Of a stretch of DNA of 64,000 nucleotides, positions 13,371 through 26,141 are shown in pieces. The translations under genes and the position numbers were made by a program. The notes under the pieces are model-generated. The model had not been told where the DNA came from. It ran no database searches and was given only the letters and a program-made list of their open reading frames with translations. Every line of letters starts with the position of its first letter. The stretch's first letter is position 1. Source of the stretch: Lonicera japonica (Eukaryota > Streptophyta > Magnoliopsida > Dipsacales > Caprifoliaceae); assembly GCA_021464415.1 (NCBI GenBank), contig JAKCWG010000613.1, positions 1 through 64,000 of the forward strand, in the 5' to 3' direction.

Positions 13371-13494
13371 TGGTTTAATAAAAGGAGTATAAAACATATA
13401 TGAATTAGTTGAAATTGTAAACATTTAGAATGTTCAAAGTATTATTATTCATTTATTATTATATACAACTACTTACTTTTGTTAAATGTAGATA

Positions 13495-14960
13495 TGGCAG
13501 CACCACTTGAGAATGGTCATGTAGAAATGCATGTACCTCTAGTCAATCAACAACAGAATATAGAAGTAGATGTGTACTATAGGATGAAAGACAAGGTGCA
13601 ACATGTAGAGTTTCTGGAAGGATATACTGACATGCAAAAGAAAGACTAGGTACAAGGAGAATTTTATTATGAGAGAGGAGTCTTGAGGAAGGTCACAAGC
13701 GTAATTAAAAAGAATCAGACATTGTATGAGGTATACTTATGGGAATTAGGCAAGAGGAGCCCCTTCCACTAGATGCACAATCTGAAGTTAGGGAAAACAA
13801 TGCTAAGGGACAATAGAGAATTGATATGTATAAATAATGAATAACAGTTTGTAAGATAAATAAGGGATGTAGTGTTATGATATGTTGTAGTATGGGTTGT
13901 TAAAATAGTTGTACTACCAATGTAATGATAATAATATATATATATATATATATATATGATATGTAAGATATATTGTGATAACAAAAAAAAACTGTCTTAC
14001 TATGATATTTACTATTGTAGATGCAAGATATTGCTAGTCCCAGTACCGGAAGTGCTGAGGGAGCATTCAAGGCTATTGAAAAATTTGCAAGATTACTTGA
14101 GGAACAAAATAATAATAATATTCACACAAAACCCGAAGGTGGAACGATTGAACAATTCAAAAAGTTAAATCCGCCTTCATTTGTGGGAACTCCTGAAACA
14201 ACTATAGCATAGTCTTTGATAATGGAAATGGAGAAAATATTTCAAGTACTCTCTTGTACTAAAGATCAGAAGGTAAGATTTACGGTATTTATGTTTCAAG
14301 GAGAAGCATATCACTGGTGGCAGATGGTTAGAAGAATAAAAATTACTAATGAAGGAGTTAACGAGGTCGAATAGCCCTTTGCCTGGAAGGAATTTCTGGA
14401 TATTTTTAATGAAAAATATTTTCTAAAAACAATACGGGAACAAAAAGAATTAGATTTTCTCCAACTGGTTCAAGGAGGCTTGACTGTGGCACAATACAAG
14501 GCCAAGTTTGCTTTATTGTCTAGCTATGCGCCCCATCTAGTTGTTACTGAGATTGCCGAGACGAAGAAGTTTGAAAATGGGCTATGGATGAATATTCGTA
14601 GTCGTGTATTGATACTAAGGTTACGAATATATAATGAAATTATGGAAAGAACTACCACTGCTAAACGAAATTGCGAGGAATTAAAAAGAAGGCAAGATCA
14701 AAGGAAGAGGGCTAATAATGGAAAAGAAACAGGAAAGGAAAATGACACACGTTTTTTAAAGAAAAAAAACCACAGACACTTCAAATGAAGGCCGAAAGGA
14801 AACAATATAGCCATGTGCATGATGTGATAAGAAACATACAAGAGAGTGGTATTGGAATACTAGTGCATGTTTCAAGTGTGGGAATACAGGTCATATGATC
14901 CAAGAGTGCCCAAAAATGCAAAAAGTGGAAAGTAAAAGAATAGGTGATCACAAGGCTCGA
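13495..14960 (+). pseudogene. gypsy gag, degenerate
   Basis: A leader-like frame at 13495-13650 is followed by an AT microsatellite (13932-13957). The main gag frame runs from about 14021, with the capsid-type stretches EQFKKLNPPSFVGTPE, AYHWWQMV and LTVAQYKAKFALLSSYAP. Near 14870 there is a zinc knuckle reading CFKCGNTGHMIQECPK. In intact relatives this protein forms the particle shell and binds the RNA. Stops at about 14211, 14373 and 14786 break it. It sits directly upstream of the protease/polymerase region. Confidence 0.82.
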
Positions 14961-15053
14961 GGAGGACAAGCAAGGGTGTTTGCTATAACGCCAGGAGAAG
15001 AAACAACTCCTAATTTCGTGGTCTCGGGTAAATGATTAATATGTGACCAACTT

Positions 15054-18008
15054 GCACATATTTTGATTGATCCTAGATCTACACATTCATTTGTTTCTCA
15101 AAATTTTACTAAATCCCTCAATAAAAACTTTAGCAACCTGGGGTATGTCATGACTGTCTCTACCCCTGCCAGTGATTCTCTAAATACGTCGATAATTTAT
15201 AAGGCCTGTCCCATATTAGTTGGCAACCGCAATTTAGTGGCCGATTTAATATTGATAGATATTAGGGTTTTTTTTGTAATTTTGGGTATGGACTGGTTAA
15301 CTACCTACCATGCATCTATGGATTGTTCCAAGAAAATAGTCACATTTAATCTTCCGGGGGAACCTTGTTTCGAATTTAAAGGAATCGGCGTAAAAATTAC
15401 ACGCCGTATTATTTCTTCAATGGAAGCTCGGCGTATGATTAAAAAGGATGTGAAGGTTATATGGCCTATGTGGCTGATACCCAAAGTCAACCTAACAACC
15501 TAGAAGAAATTCTCGTATTAAAAGATTTTCCTAATATTTTCCCAAAGGAGCTACCTGGCCAACCCCCTGATAGAAAAGTTGAATTTACAATTGATATAAC
15601 TCCAGGCACATAACCTATTTCTAAAGCCCCTTGCCGAATGCCACCATCTAAATTAAAAGAATTAAAGATACAATTACAAGACCTATTGGATAAAGGATTC
15701 ATCCGACCAACTGTATCACCATGGGGTGCTCCAGTTTTGTTTGTCAAGAAGAAGGACGGAACTCTAAGACTCTGTATCGATTACTGAGAATTAAATAAAG
15801 CAACTATCAAAAATAAATACCCATTGCCTAGAATTGATGATTTGTTTGATCAGTTGAAAGGAGCGGCGGTATTCTCAAAAATTGATCTAAGCTCAGGTAC
15901 CATCAATTAAAAGTTAAAGTAGAAGACGTATATCTAAGGCCACTTTCAGAACAAGATATGGTCATTTTGAGTTTCTGGTTATGCAATTTGGACTAACCAA
16001 TGCCCCTGCAGTTTTTATGGATTTGATGAATAGAGTTTTTGAACCCTATCTAGATCAATTTGTAGTGGTCTTCATTGATGATATATTAATCTACTCCAAG
16101 AGTCACGCCGAGCACGAAGAGCATTTTAAGATGATTCTAAAAACACTAAGACATGAGAGACTTTATGCCAAACTCAAGAAAGGTGAATTTTGGTTGCCCA
16201 ATGTCACCTTCTTTGGTCATGTAGTATTAAAAGAAAGAATAGCAGTCGATCCACAAAAGGTGGAAGATATAGTGATTTGGCCTCAGCCAACCTCAGTATT
16301 TGAAATTTAGAGTTTTTTAGGTCTAGCCGGATATTATCGTCGGTTTATCAAGAGATTTTCAAAAGATTGCAAGACCTCTAACCCAATTAACTCAAAAAAA
16401 TGTCAAGTTTAATTGGTCTAGTAACTACAGGCAACTTTGTCATATATAGTAATGCATCGAAGAATGTACTAGGGTGCGTATTAATGCAAAATGGAAAGGT
16501 AATTGCCTACAGCTCATGACAATTGAAAACATATGAACTCAATGACCCAACTCATGATTTGGAGTTGGCGGCAGTTATTTTTGCCCTTAAAATTTGGAGG
16601 CATTATCTCTATGGAGAACATATTGAAATCTTTACTGATCACAATAGTTTAAAGTATATTTTCATGCAAAATGAATTGAATATGAGACAAAGAAGATGTC
16701 TAGAGCTACTCAAGGATTATGATGCATCAATTCAGTATCATCCAGCCAAGACCAACGTCAATTGGTTAAGTAAATAAGGAAGTTAAAATTGGAAATCTGA
16801 AGATCACAAGTTGGGGAAAACTTGCACGCTATTTCTACTATGCCGTCATTGCTTGATAGGTTAAAAGAAAAGCAAGGTGTTGACCCCTATTTGGATAAAA
16901 TTAAAGAGAAAATGGTGAAAGGAGAAAAGCCATAATTTGTAATACATGATGGAATACGAAGATATAAGACACGAATATGTATACCAAATGATCAATAGCT
17001 CAAGCAGGAAATTTTGGCACAAGCTCATCAGTCGCTATTCTCTATCCACCCGGGTAGTACCAAAATGTACCAAGATTTGAGTGGGATGTTCTACTGGCAA
17101 GGGATGAAGAATGATATTGCAAATTTTGTGGCTCGTTGTTTAGTATGTCAGCAAGTAAAAGAAGAAAACCAAAGACCATCTGAATTACTTCAGTCTCTTC
17201 CTATACCAGAGTGGAAGTGAGAACATATCACTATAAATTTTGTCGTAAGATTACCACGAACCACCTTGGGAAATAATGCGATATGGTTCATTGTTGATAG
17301 ACTCACCAAATCAGCTCATTTCCTACCCATCAAAATCACGTGGTCGCTAACCCAATTAGCATAATTATATGTCCAAGTGATCATAAGATTACATGGCGCA
17401 CCTGTGTCAATAGTATCAGATAGGGATTTTAGATTTGTCTCGAAATTCTGGAATAGTTTAGAACAAGCAATAGGGGCATTACTCAAGTTTAATTAACACG
17501 GCATTTCACCCTCAGACTGATTGACAATTAGAAAAGGTAATCCAAATTGTGGAAGATATGCTGCGAGCTTGCTCATTTGACTTTGGAGGAAATTGGGATA
17601 AACACTTGCCATTGGTAGAATTCTCGTACAATAATAGTTACTAGGCAAATATAGGAATGACATGCACTATACGAGGCTCTACATGGAAGGAAAAGCTGAT
17701 CACCGGTATGTTGGGCAAATGTAAGATAAGGGAAATTATTAGGACCTGAACTCGTATAAGTGACAGCAGAGAAAATTCAACGAATACATGATCGACTCCA
17801 TGCTGCACAAAGCCGTCAGAAAAGTTATGCTGATACCCGACGGAAGCACTTGGAATTTGAGATTGGGGATAAAATATTCCTACGAATTTCACCAACAAAG
17901 GGAGTGTTTCGTTTTAGGAGCAACGGCAAACTTAGCTAGTCCAAGGTAAATTAGACCATATGAAATTTTAGAAAGAATTGGACCCGAGGCATATAGAATC
18001 ACCTTACC
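15054..18008 (+). pseudogene. gypsy pol (protease, RT, RNase H, integrase), degenerate
   Basis: The order read along the strand is as follows. A protease remnant at 15063-15300 has a THSFVS box, but the usual D-S-G active triad is changed to D-P-R. Reverse transcriptase spans about 15540-16310 with [22 protein letters not shown] and the F-I-D-D catalytic box. RNase H spans about 16430-16777 ([11 protein letters not shown]). Integrase runs from about 17014 with an H-H-C-C zinc region (HQSLFSIHPG ... CLVCQQ). There are several stops and small frameshifts. The coding region is cut at 18008 by a solo LTR and resumes at 20928. Confidence 0.85.
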
Positions 18009-20927
18009 TGTAACACCCCCGCCTTAATCTACAGGACAACACCCGTAATTAAGACCTGGAGTGCTACTAACCCATCTTAGATTGACTAAAATGGGTATAT
18101 ATGAAAACACATAAAGAAATACAAACAGTAATATCATGCGTGTCATGCAACAACTTCATAACCATACTGATGATGTTTGTGCTGCACACAAACATACAAG
18201 CAGATAAATATTCATGTTACGTAATCATGCGTACATGTAACCAATATACAAAGGCACACTAAGCATGTTCACTAATCATATCCAACATTCTGGGCTAGCC
18301 GTGGCTTCCCGAGATAACATATATACAACAAAATGAATCCGTATCAGAGCTATCTATTTCGTTCCCGAACCCATAGTCCCGTTACCATCATTCGCCCCCT
18401 GAGTACCTGAAATTGTAAATAAAACACGGGGTGAGCTCACAGCTCAGTAGGGGGGAAACAGGGGATAACATGCTGGAAATACAATTCACCATTCAACAAC
18501 AATTCATCTTTAATAGATGATTCGGTTTAAAAACCATCATCATATAATAATTATACGTGCTTATGCATATGCAGGTTACCTCCCTTGTGTCAACCGTTAA
18601 GCCACGTAGCCAGAATGAATATATCCATGTCAAGCCAACATTTATCGGATGCCTGACTGCTCGATAGAACCATCCATCGATCATCATAACTGGCCCATTG
18701 GCCTCCAAGAGTATCACAAGATCATAACCGAATCAGACCTCCAGTCCAGTGATAATATCACACCCACCAATAACAGCCATAAGTTAGCCCAACGGTCTTA
18801 TAGAATAACATGGCCCATCGGCCCCAGAATACATCAATAGATTACAATTTGGACTTCAAGTCCACCGATATAATCATAACCATAGAACCATCAGTGCCTT
18901 GCCAATTTGCCTATGTTCCCGGGCTCCACACCGGTGGCTGATAGGCGGCCATACATTGCTCCCCTAGGGGTTTAGGGCTTTTCAACCCAAGGGCACCGGG
19001 CCCTGCCTATTTTCCCATCCCGGCAAGCACCAAATTAAAACACAATCCCTTCACCATCGAAGGGCCAGAACAGAATCACATCCGGATCCATATCAGGATC
19101 ATGTCACATCCAGAACGATACAATAATCATAAGAAGCTCCCGGAGATAGATAATCACTTATTTTAGAATACCACAAGAGCATAGGTAGCCATCCGTATCA
19201 TGGAGAAGAGATATAATCCTCCCAAGAGACAATTTTCGCACCATATGCCATAAGAATGCTCTGAGCTTGCCATGAGATCATCCAGATGCCGGGTTGACAC
19301 AAAAATTATGCATAACGTGCAATCCATGCTCTTTATTATAAACTAGAAACAACCCATGCCACTTAAACTTCATTCATCATGTATCCATGTTCCTTAGCGC
19401 ATACATAATCCATTTACAATTCCATTTGGATTCAACCAAGCGTATATGTCTAAGGAACATCACTTACAAGTCTATGTTACATAGATGTCAAGTTCAAGTG
19501 GCATATCTTGTTTCAACTCATGCATCATAGATACAATAGAAACCACATATGCCATATAAACTCTAACCAATTCACGCCCATGTTCTTTGGTGTATACAAA
19601 ACCCTTTACTAATCATTTTCTTGTTAAACCAACACATATACATCCAAAGAACATCCGTATGAATCAATAACATGTAATTATGGAGCTTAGATGGCATATA
19701 TTGCTTCATATCGTAAAATCATAGCTCAATCATGCAAAATCTTATGTATATCCAATGATATGACCAACATATAAACATGCATGTATAAAATCATTCTTGT
19801 ATAATCAATAACAAGAGGTATGTGCTTCATATCGAACATTTATGTATAAAATCACTCATCTTTAGGTAAATAAAATCATATCATCAAGTTTGGAAAACAT
19901 ATAACCCCTACCTCAAGTTGTAGACCAAGAGAGACAAAAGAAGATGATAATCGAAGCTTTGTTTGATGAAACCCCGAATATCTCGTGTCATCGCATTTTT
20001 AGAATAGCAAAACCCCCAAATAACGAGCTTAGACTTCAAACCATGCAGCCACCGCTTACCCACGAGCTCTCATGTCAAAGAATCAAGGTAGAAGATGATG
20101 AATAGTGAAAGGAGAAGAGATTCAAGTGATTTGAAGCTTTGATTCTTCGATAAAGGATGAAAGATGCGTTAAAAATCTCTCCGAGAACCCTCACACACGA
20201 GCTCCCATCTCCCTCTAGTGTTCTCTAGAAGCTTCCCCCGAAAATGGGGTGAAAATGAGTGAAAAAGAGCTTAAAAACGAGCTTAAGTCGGTGGTGAATA
20301 GTGACTGGCGGACCGGTATGCAAAATACCCAATACCGGTCCGCGAGGGTCAATTTTCCCAAAAATTTGGTGCCGGACCGGTATGCTAAAAACTCCATACC
20401 GGTCCGCGCTTTAACTTTTGGGCCCTGGAACACTGTTTTTGTTTTGGCCATAACTTTTGACTTGGAACTCCGATTGAGACGTTCTTTATGTCCACGGAAA
20501 GGTATTTCAAAGATATACAACTTCCTAGTTGGAGGTTTTCCCAAATTATGGACCAATAATTCCCAAAAATTCACCGAAGACAGCGCTCTGCCAAAGCGCT
20601 ACCGAATGACCAGAATTTTGTAATGGGCCTACTTTGCGCCCTGTTTTGACCCACGAGGAGCAAGAATTGGACTTCGGCCAAAACACGAAAGTTGTAGAAT
20701 GATACAAATATTAGATTCCATTGCGAACGGAATCTCATTCCAACAAATAGAAAAGAAATTACGATAGCCCAAAGATAGCTAGAAACAACATATCGCGAAA
20801 GACCAAAACTTCTTATTTACCAACCAAAATCCATTCGAACTACCCGAATCACCTAACAATCACTCACATGAGGATAAATAGGCAAATATAATTCCATTTA
20901 ACACAAATTAAAGTACGGGGTATTACA
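18009..20927. mobile_element. solo LTR, family A copy 2 (2919 bp)
   Basis: It starts TGTAACACCCCCGCCTTAAT and ends GGGGTATTACA, flanked by TTACC at 18004-18008 and 20928-20932. It splits the gypsy integrase. It shares the start, the GTGAGC/GCTCAGTAGGGG text, the dyads at 20307-20408 and the CGGCCAAAACACGAAAGTTG box with 4035-6346. It is longer than that copy, with extra sequence around 19100-19900. Confidence 0.88.
20307..20408. repeat. two GGACCGGTAT dyads in LTR-A copy 2
   Basis: Two GGACCGGTAT ... ATACCGGTCC hairpins are spaced as in 5728-5828. Their arms are unchanged although the loop sequences differ between copies. Confidence 0.85.
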
Positions 20928-21215
20928 TTACCACCTGCCCTATCCAATATTCATAATGTCTTTCACGTTTCTATGATGCGTAAATATGTAGCTCACCCCT
21001 CGCATGTTTTAAAATATGAGCCACTCCAAATTCAAGAAGATCTCACCTACATCGAACATCCTATACAAGTATTGAATAGAAGAGATCAAGTCTTAAGAAA
21101 TAAAACAATCCCTCTAATGAAAATATTGTGGAAAAATCATTTGATGGAAGAAGCAACATGGGAATGAAAAGACGAGATACGTGAAAAATATCCCCATCTA
21201 TGTCATGCATAAGGT
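20928..21215 (+). pseudogene. gypsy integrase C-terminus with chromodomain-like tail
   Basis: After the solo LTR the frame resumes with the typical VFHVS-M-RKYV region. It then reads PSHVLKYEPLQI, RNKTIPLMKILW and EEATWEWKDE-like stretches. This is the known C-terminal pattern of plant chromovirus integrases, where a chromodomain-like fold directs insertion to heterochromatin. An in-frame stop (TGA at 21168) lies in the last strand. Confidence 0.82.
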
Positions 21216-21549
21216 AAGTATAATCTAAAACCCATATAAGTTTATGAGTTAAAATTTTGAGGACGGAATTTTTATAAGAATGGAAGAATTGTAATACCAA
21301 AATAAAATAAAATAAAATATATACATATATATATATATATAACAACAACAATAACAAAAATAATAATAACAATAATAACAATAATAAGAAAATAAAAATA
21401 AATAAAATAAAAATATTTTACTTTTGGATAAAGGAGGTGGACAAAGGATGTGAAAAGAGATAAATGAAAGGGAGAAGGTGACATGTGGCAGCTGAGCAAG
21501 TAAGTAATTATGGCTGGAGGGTGAGAAAATTGCCACATGGCTAAGTAAT

Positions 21550-23143
21550 TGTAAGTCGGAAAATACCCTAGAGGGGGGTGAATAGGGTTTTAAAAACTTA
21601 ATGCGGAATTAAAACGTTTTTAAAATATTTAAGTAAAGCAACTTAGTTAAATAAGTTTATTAAGGAAAACAATCAATTAAATAATCAATCCCAAGAATAA
21701 GCAATAATATAAGCAACTTCAATCAATTAATATAACAAATAAATAAAGAGATTGAGTAAGAAAGATTGAACCAATTTGAAGTCGAAGATTTTTTGTCCAC
21801 ACGGTTCGGCTTGTTCCCCCTACTCCGCGCTCGGTTAGTTCCCCGAGAATTTCCACTATAACCGATCTCCTTCCGGGTGAAGATCAAACCTCTACAAGTG
21901 TTGTCTCACACACTCTACAAGTATTGCTACACCACAATACTCTCACAAGATACCCTCTTGCTAACCTTGTGAAATTTACCTTTCACAATTTCTAAACAAG
22001 AATTTACCTTCTTGTTTTTCCTATGAGATTTACCTCTCACAATTGAATACAAAATTATTTGGTGATTCACACCAATTTACAATAACTCTCTCAAGTGTGT
22101 AAAGAATACAATTTGAAGCTCACACTAGAGATATCAAAATTGATCAAAATATATAGCTCAAAAATGAAAAATATGATCAATAATACTTGAATAACTTTGT
22201 ATATATGTAAAATAAGTTTGTAGAATGATTCAAGTGTGTTAAAACATGTCTAAGATATCATATTTATAGCTTACAAAATCATATGGCCGTTGAGGATGAT
22301 TAAGAGAGGTTTTGGCTCCAAGGTATACATTTTCAAACTTTCCAACAGCTAGTTTTGACAAAAAAATTCAAAATTGTTTTGTTAATTTCTCTCAATTAGA
22401 CCGTTGGATCATGCTCAAATTTTGGTCAAAATTGCCAGGAGATGTTGTCTAACTACTGTAAAAATTTCAAAATGATCGGAGTTCGGGAAGGCCTCCATTT
22501 TACCGTTAGATCAAAACTGGGCAAAAATTGGGCGAATTTTAAACGAAAAATAAAAATATTTTTCCAATTTAATAATTTAGTTCCAAATAAAATTCTAATG
22601 ATTTTTGAACCTCAAATATATGTTTCTAAGATACCCATTTTTATTATAGCTTAAAATATGATCATTTAAAATTAATATGAATTTATTTTGAAACTCGATT
22701 TTTGTAAAATGATGTTTTTCAAATAAATTCAATTTCAAGCTAGTTTGAATCAATCTTTAAAAGATGCATAAATATGTTTGAGCTATAGGAATTTGATCAA
22801 TAAAGTATCTTTACATAAAATCTAAACACTCACTCCATTTAATAATAATTCGAGTCTTCGTGATGCTTGATTTTCTTGTGCGTATCTTTACTTGTTTGAT
22901 GTTCTTGATCCTTTCTTGGTTTTGATTCTTTGTGAAGCACATGGAAATCATTTGAGTTCATTTCTTGTGAGTGAAAGCATTTGTGGAGCTTTGTGTGAGA
23001 GTTTGACTATATCGGTTTGACGTCACACTTGGTTGAAAAAGATATCGGCTAATGGCTATCATCATTGGAACAACCGAGTTAAATAACACTTTATTAACTT
23101 ATTATAATTATCAAAATAAGATTAATTGACTTTAAGGTCAACA
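21550..23143. mobile_element. solo LTR, family C (1594 bp)
   Basis: It starts TGTAAGTCGGAAAATACCC and ends TTTAAGGTCAACA, flanked by GTAAT on both sides (21545-21549 and 23144-23148). The 5' gypsy LTR reads through this point without it. The CCTAGAGGGGGGTGAATAGG text near its start is a common feature of some plant LTRs. No coding sequence is seen. Confidence 0.87.
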
Positions 23144-24201
23144 GTAATGATTGAGTCTTATACTATAAATAGTCTAATAGATACATCATTTTCAAAACAT
23201 AAGAATAAAGAAAAAAAATACTAAAGAGAGAAAGAGAGCAAGAGAAGATCAACGTGCTTTTAAAAGGTAATTCTACCGATACTTTTTGTACTTTTTTATA
23301 TGGCTACTATACTGGCTTTATTAAAATAATAATAAAAGAATAAAAAAAAGGTACGAATATTTGCTAAGCAAAGCATTACTCTATAAATATGTATAGGCAC
23401 TGTGCATTTACACTTATATCTATTTAATAATGTTTAGGTGTACTTATATATATATATATATATATTAGTAGTATGTAATTATTCGTTCAGTTTAAATAAA
23501 TTGATTTAAGGATGTTGTAGTAGTTTAGTTAAAATAAAAATAAAATAAGAGAGTAATATATTTTTATTAGGTTCTATTTTATAAATCGCTATTAATTGTT
23601 AGGGTCAGGAATTACATATCAGGGAAAATCTTAAGTATAGAAAGGTGAGTAGTACATATTCTTTATTTTAAAGTTTTAGATAAAATATTATTGAGTACAT
23701 TTATAATTCGGTTGTTTATTATTGCCTGCAATGATATTTTTAAAGATGATATATTAATTAAAAAAAGCCACTTCTTTGATTTGACATGTACCATCCCCGG
23801 GATAATTGGGTGGCGTGCTGAACACCGGCGTTGTTTTGCACTAGTTCATTATTGGCCAATCATTTGATTGAAAAGTGGAATATCGGACCCCGGTCAATGG
23901 GGGTTATTCGTTGACCTTAAAAGTGAAGTACTATACAAGAAATAGATTTAATATTTATGATTATGTGATAAATTATTCTAAAATGCCTTTTAAATTTATG
24001 CTTTATGATTTAATGATATTTTACTAATCCTTGGAATATAAAATAAATATTTCTTATGGGGCTTGTGAAGCTCACCCTTATCATAAGCTACGGAGTGAAG
24101 ATAAACAAATAAGAAGTGAAGCAATATTATATTCAAAGATTAGGAGATTATAAATAAATATGTAAAATAAAAATTATATATTAAGTTTACTGATGTAATA
24201 A

Positions 24202-24502
24202 GGGTCCATTCGGTAACGTTTTCGAAGAATGTATTCTGAAAATGAAAACAAGAAAATGAATTTTCTGAGATCAAAAACAGTGAAAACATTTTTCGAGAAC
24301 GAAAACAATGAAAACGAAGATTGCAAGAGTGAGAATGGAGAGAACGTCATTCTAGCGTTTTTGCGTTTTATGCTTTAAACGTGAATTCATTCTCCAAAAA
24401 CATTTTCCGTGTTTTTGTCAACATCCCACCGAGCGCATTTTTTATCCGTTTTTGGCCTCAAAAAACAAAAACGGGCCTCTAAAAATGCTACTGAACGGAC
24501 CC
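24202..24502. mobile_element. Tourist-like (PIF/Harbinger) MITE, 301 bp
   Basis: The terminal inverted repeats are GGGTCCATTCGGTAACGTTT and, at the other end, a sequence whose complement reads GGGTCCGTTCAGTAGC. The flanks are TAA and TGA, a decayed TAA duplication. The 5' gypsy LTR has the empty site. Confidence 0.85.
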
Positions 24503-25100
24503 TGAATATCTCGTATTTTCATTTTTAGAATGTGACTAGACGTGTCATTTACCTATACTGCAATAGAAACATTACTTTTAGACTTGTCATTACAGTGCAG
24601 ATCCGCTTACTAAGGGATTGTCACTCAAAGTGCTTCATGAGGACATTACTCATATGGGTGTCATGTATTTTAAGGATATTCAGTTTTAGTGGGAGTTTGT
24701 AATTTTTAGTGTTTTAATGATATAGACATGTTTCGGTTGTTTCGGTTTAAGGATATCTTGAAGTTATTTTCTGCAAAATAAAGTTCACCCTGATTTTGGA
24801 TATATATGGTTTAATCTCATTAATGTTTAAGGAGGAGCAGTTGGAAAGAGGAATGTTAAGATTACATTGCATGCAATTTCCATGCTACATATCCACATCA
24901 TGATCCATGTTATTTAGTTATGTCAACATCTGTGATCATTGATGGGTCGAGTTACGTCAAGTGTATCAAAGGCCGCTTTGATCCTATGCTAATATGATTG
25001 ATGGACCGGATTGGATACATATACATTTTAGTAATGCTATGATGCGCTCAATTTTACAATACATAATTATAAGGTTACACATATAGCTCAAGTGGGTGAT

Positions 25101-25540
25101 TGTTGGATCCTTAATCCAACATTAGGCTTATATATAAAATAATTATGTATTGTGGACTGTTGTATGGTTAAGCCCACTTTAAAAGTGATCAACTAAGGTT
25201 TAAGTTATTTGGACTTAAATGTATCTAATAGGGTGTAGGCTTTTAATGTACAGATACTTAAAGGTAATTTTTTATTTTTATGATGGGCTAAAATAGAAAT
25301 ACTAAATAGATAATAACGTTTACTATCTATATATTGTGGTTATGGTCCTTAGATCGCACATACGTATTATGTCCCTGTTGAGTCCCCATCATCACAGAGA
25401 TCATAAAGAAAGCTTAAAGGATTCTCTAAAGAAATACATGTAGATCTGGAAGACAACCACTCGGCTACAAAATACGCACTGGTGATACGACAGGAAGGAT
25501 CCTAGGGTTTGTGATTATTTGGATCTAGCAAGATCTAACA
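25101..25540 (+). repeat. copia 3' LTR (440 bp)
   Basis: It starts TGTTGGATCCTTAATCCAACA, which is itself a small palindrome, and ends AAGATCTAACA. It follows the purine-rich tract AAGTGGGTGAT. No matching 5' LTR is in the window. Confidence 0.8.
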
Positions 25541-25577
25541 CATAAATGACTAAACCCCCCCCCCCCCTCCCCCCCTA

Positions 25578-26053
25578 AATTATGGAAAGGGCACAAGCTA
25601 AGGTAAGAAAAGTCTGATGAAAAAAGAAATGTTGATGAAACAGGCCTTCAAGAACTAAAATACATAAGTGTAATCAAAGAAGCCTTGAGGCTACACCCCT
25701 ATGTTCCTCTATTCAAAAAAAGTGAGTAATGTGTAATTAATGGATATAAGATACCAATGAGAAGTAAAGTAATTGTTAATGCATGGTCAATAGGCCGATA
25801 TCCAAGATATTGGCCCGATGTCGAGTTATTAAAACCATAGAGATTTCTTAATAGTTCAATTGATTACAAAGGGGACAAATTTTGAATATATACCATTTCG
25901 TGCTAAAAGTAGGGTATATCCGGGCATATCATTTGGTATAGCTAATATTGAGCTGCCACTTGCACAACTGCTGTATCATTTCAACTGGAAACTCCCAGAT
26001 GGACTAAAGCAAAAAGAACTAGATATGACTGAGGAGTTTGGCTTGACAATAAG
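25578..26053 (+). pseudogene. P450 (CYP71-type) exon-2 fragment
   Basis: The translation follows exon 2 of the intact P450 at 32505, from the QAEVRK region onwards. It includes LQELKY, IKEALRLHPYVPL in place of [18 protein letters not shown] and SSIDYKG. Frameshifts and stops are present, and the haem-loop region is damaged (the GxGRRxCxG pattern is lost). It starts abruptly after a poly-C tract at 25555-25575. A hAT element interrupts it at 26054, and the last codons with the 3' flank appear at 28177-28240. It is a decayed tandem copy. Confidence 0.85.
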
Positions 26054-26109
26054 TAGTAGTGGATGTATGTGTATTAGAAGTGGGGCCATGGTCCCCCAAT
26101 TTTTTTTAT

Positions 26110-26141
<32 letters not shown>

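Larger units (their letters stand above)
10792..24594 (+). mobile_element. Ty3/gypsy chromovirus, full-length but degenerate
   Basis: The 5' LTR (10792-13353) and 3' LTR (21290-24594) both start TGTAATACCAAAA and end in CATTACA. A tRNA-iMet primer site (TGGTATCAAAGG) begins at 13357, and a purine tract lies just before 21290. The interior encodes gag, protease, reverse transcriptase, RNase H and integrase in plant chromovirus order, ending in a chromodomain-like tail. The flanks are GTTGC on the left and GTGC on the right, an imperfect target duplication within the copia RNase H codons. LTR lengths differ because each LTR later took different insertions. Many stops and frameshifts mean no protein can be made. 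Confidence 0.9.
21290..24594 (+). repeat. gypsy 3' LTR with two insertions
   Basis: It starts TGTAATACCAAAATAAAAT and ends TTGTCATTACA. It contains a 1594-bp solo LTR and a 301-bp Tourist-like MITE that are absent from the 5' LTR. After subtracting them the two LTRs align along their full length. Confidence 0.88.
3771..25540 (+). mobile_element. Ty1/copia retrotransposon, 5'-truncated and split by insertions
   Basis: One copia element survives as five pieces: 3771-4034, 6347-7133, 10510-10791, 24595-25100 and the 3' LTR 25101-25540. Read in order, the pieces give copia reverse transcriptase from its start (WIDAINEE, the ERYNARLV join across the first insertion), the YADDILLA active-site box, and the RNase H region ending in ADPLTKGL. 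A purine-rich tract (AAGTGGGTGAT) precedes the 3' LTR. There are several in-frame stops, and the 5' LTR, gag, protease and integrase are not seen. It is dead and is the oldest layer of the nest, because every other large element from 4035 to 24594 is inserted in it. Confidence 0.85.

Noticed and set aside
21061..21538. Minus-strand frames rich in Leu, Tyr and Ile, like membrane proteins
   Set aside because: They arise from (TATA)n and (TAA)n simple repeats at the 5' end of the gypsy 3' LTR.
25555..25576. Long poly-C tract (also at 26166 and 27370)
   Set aside because: I considered it as a regulatory or G-quadruplex site. It lies in pseudogene and transposon DNA with no linked gene and may vary in length by sequencing error, so no function is claimed.
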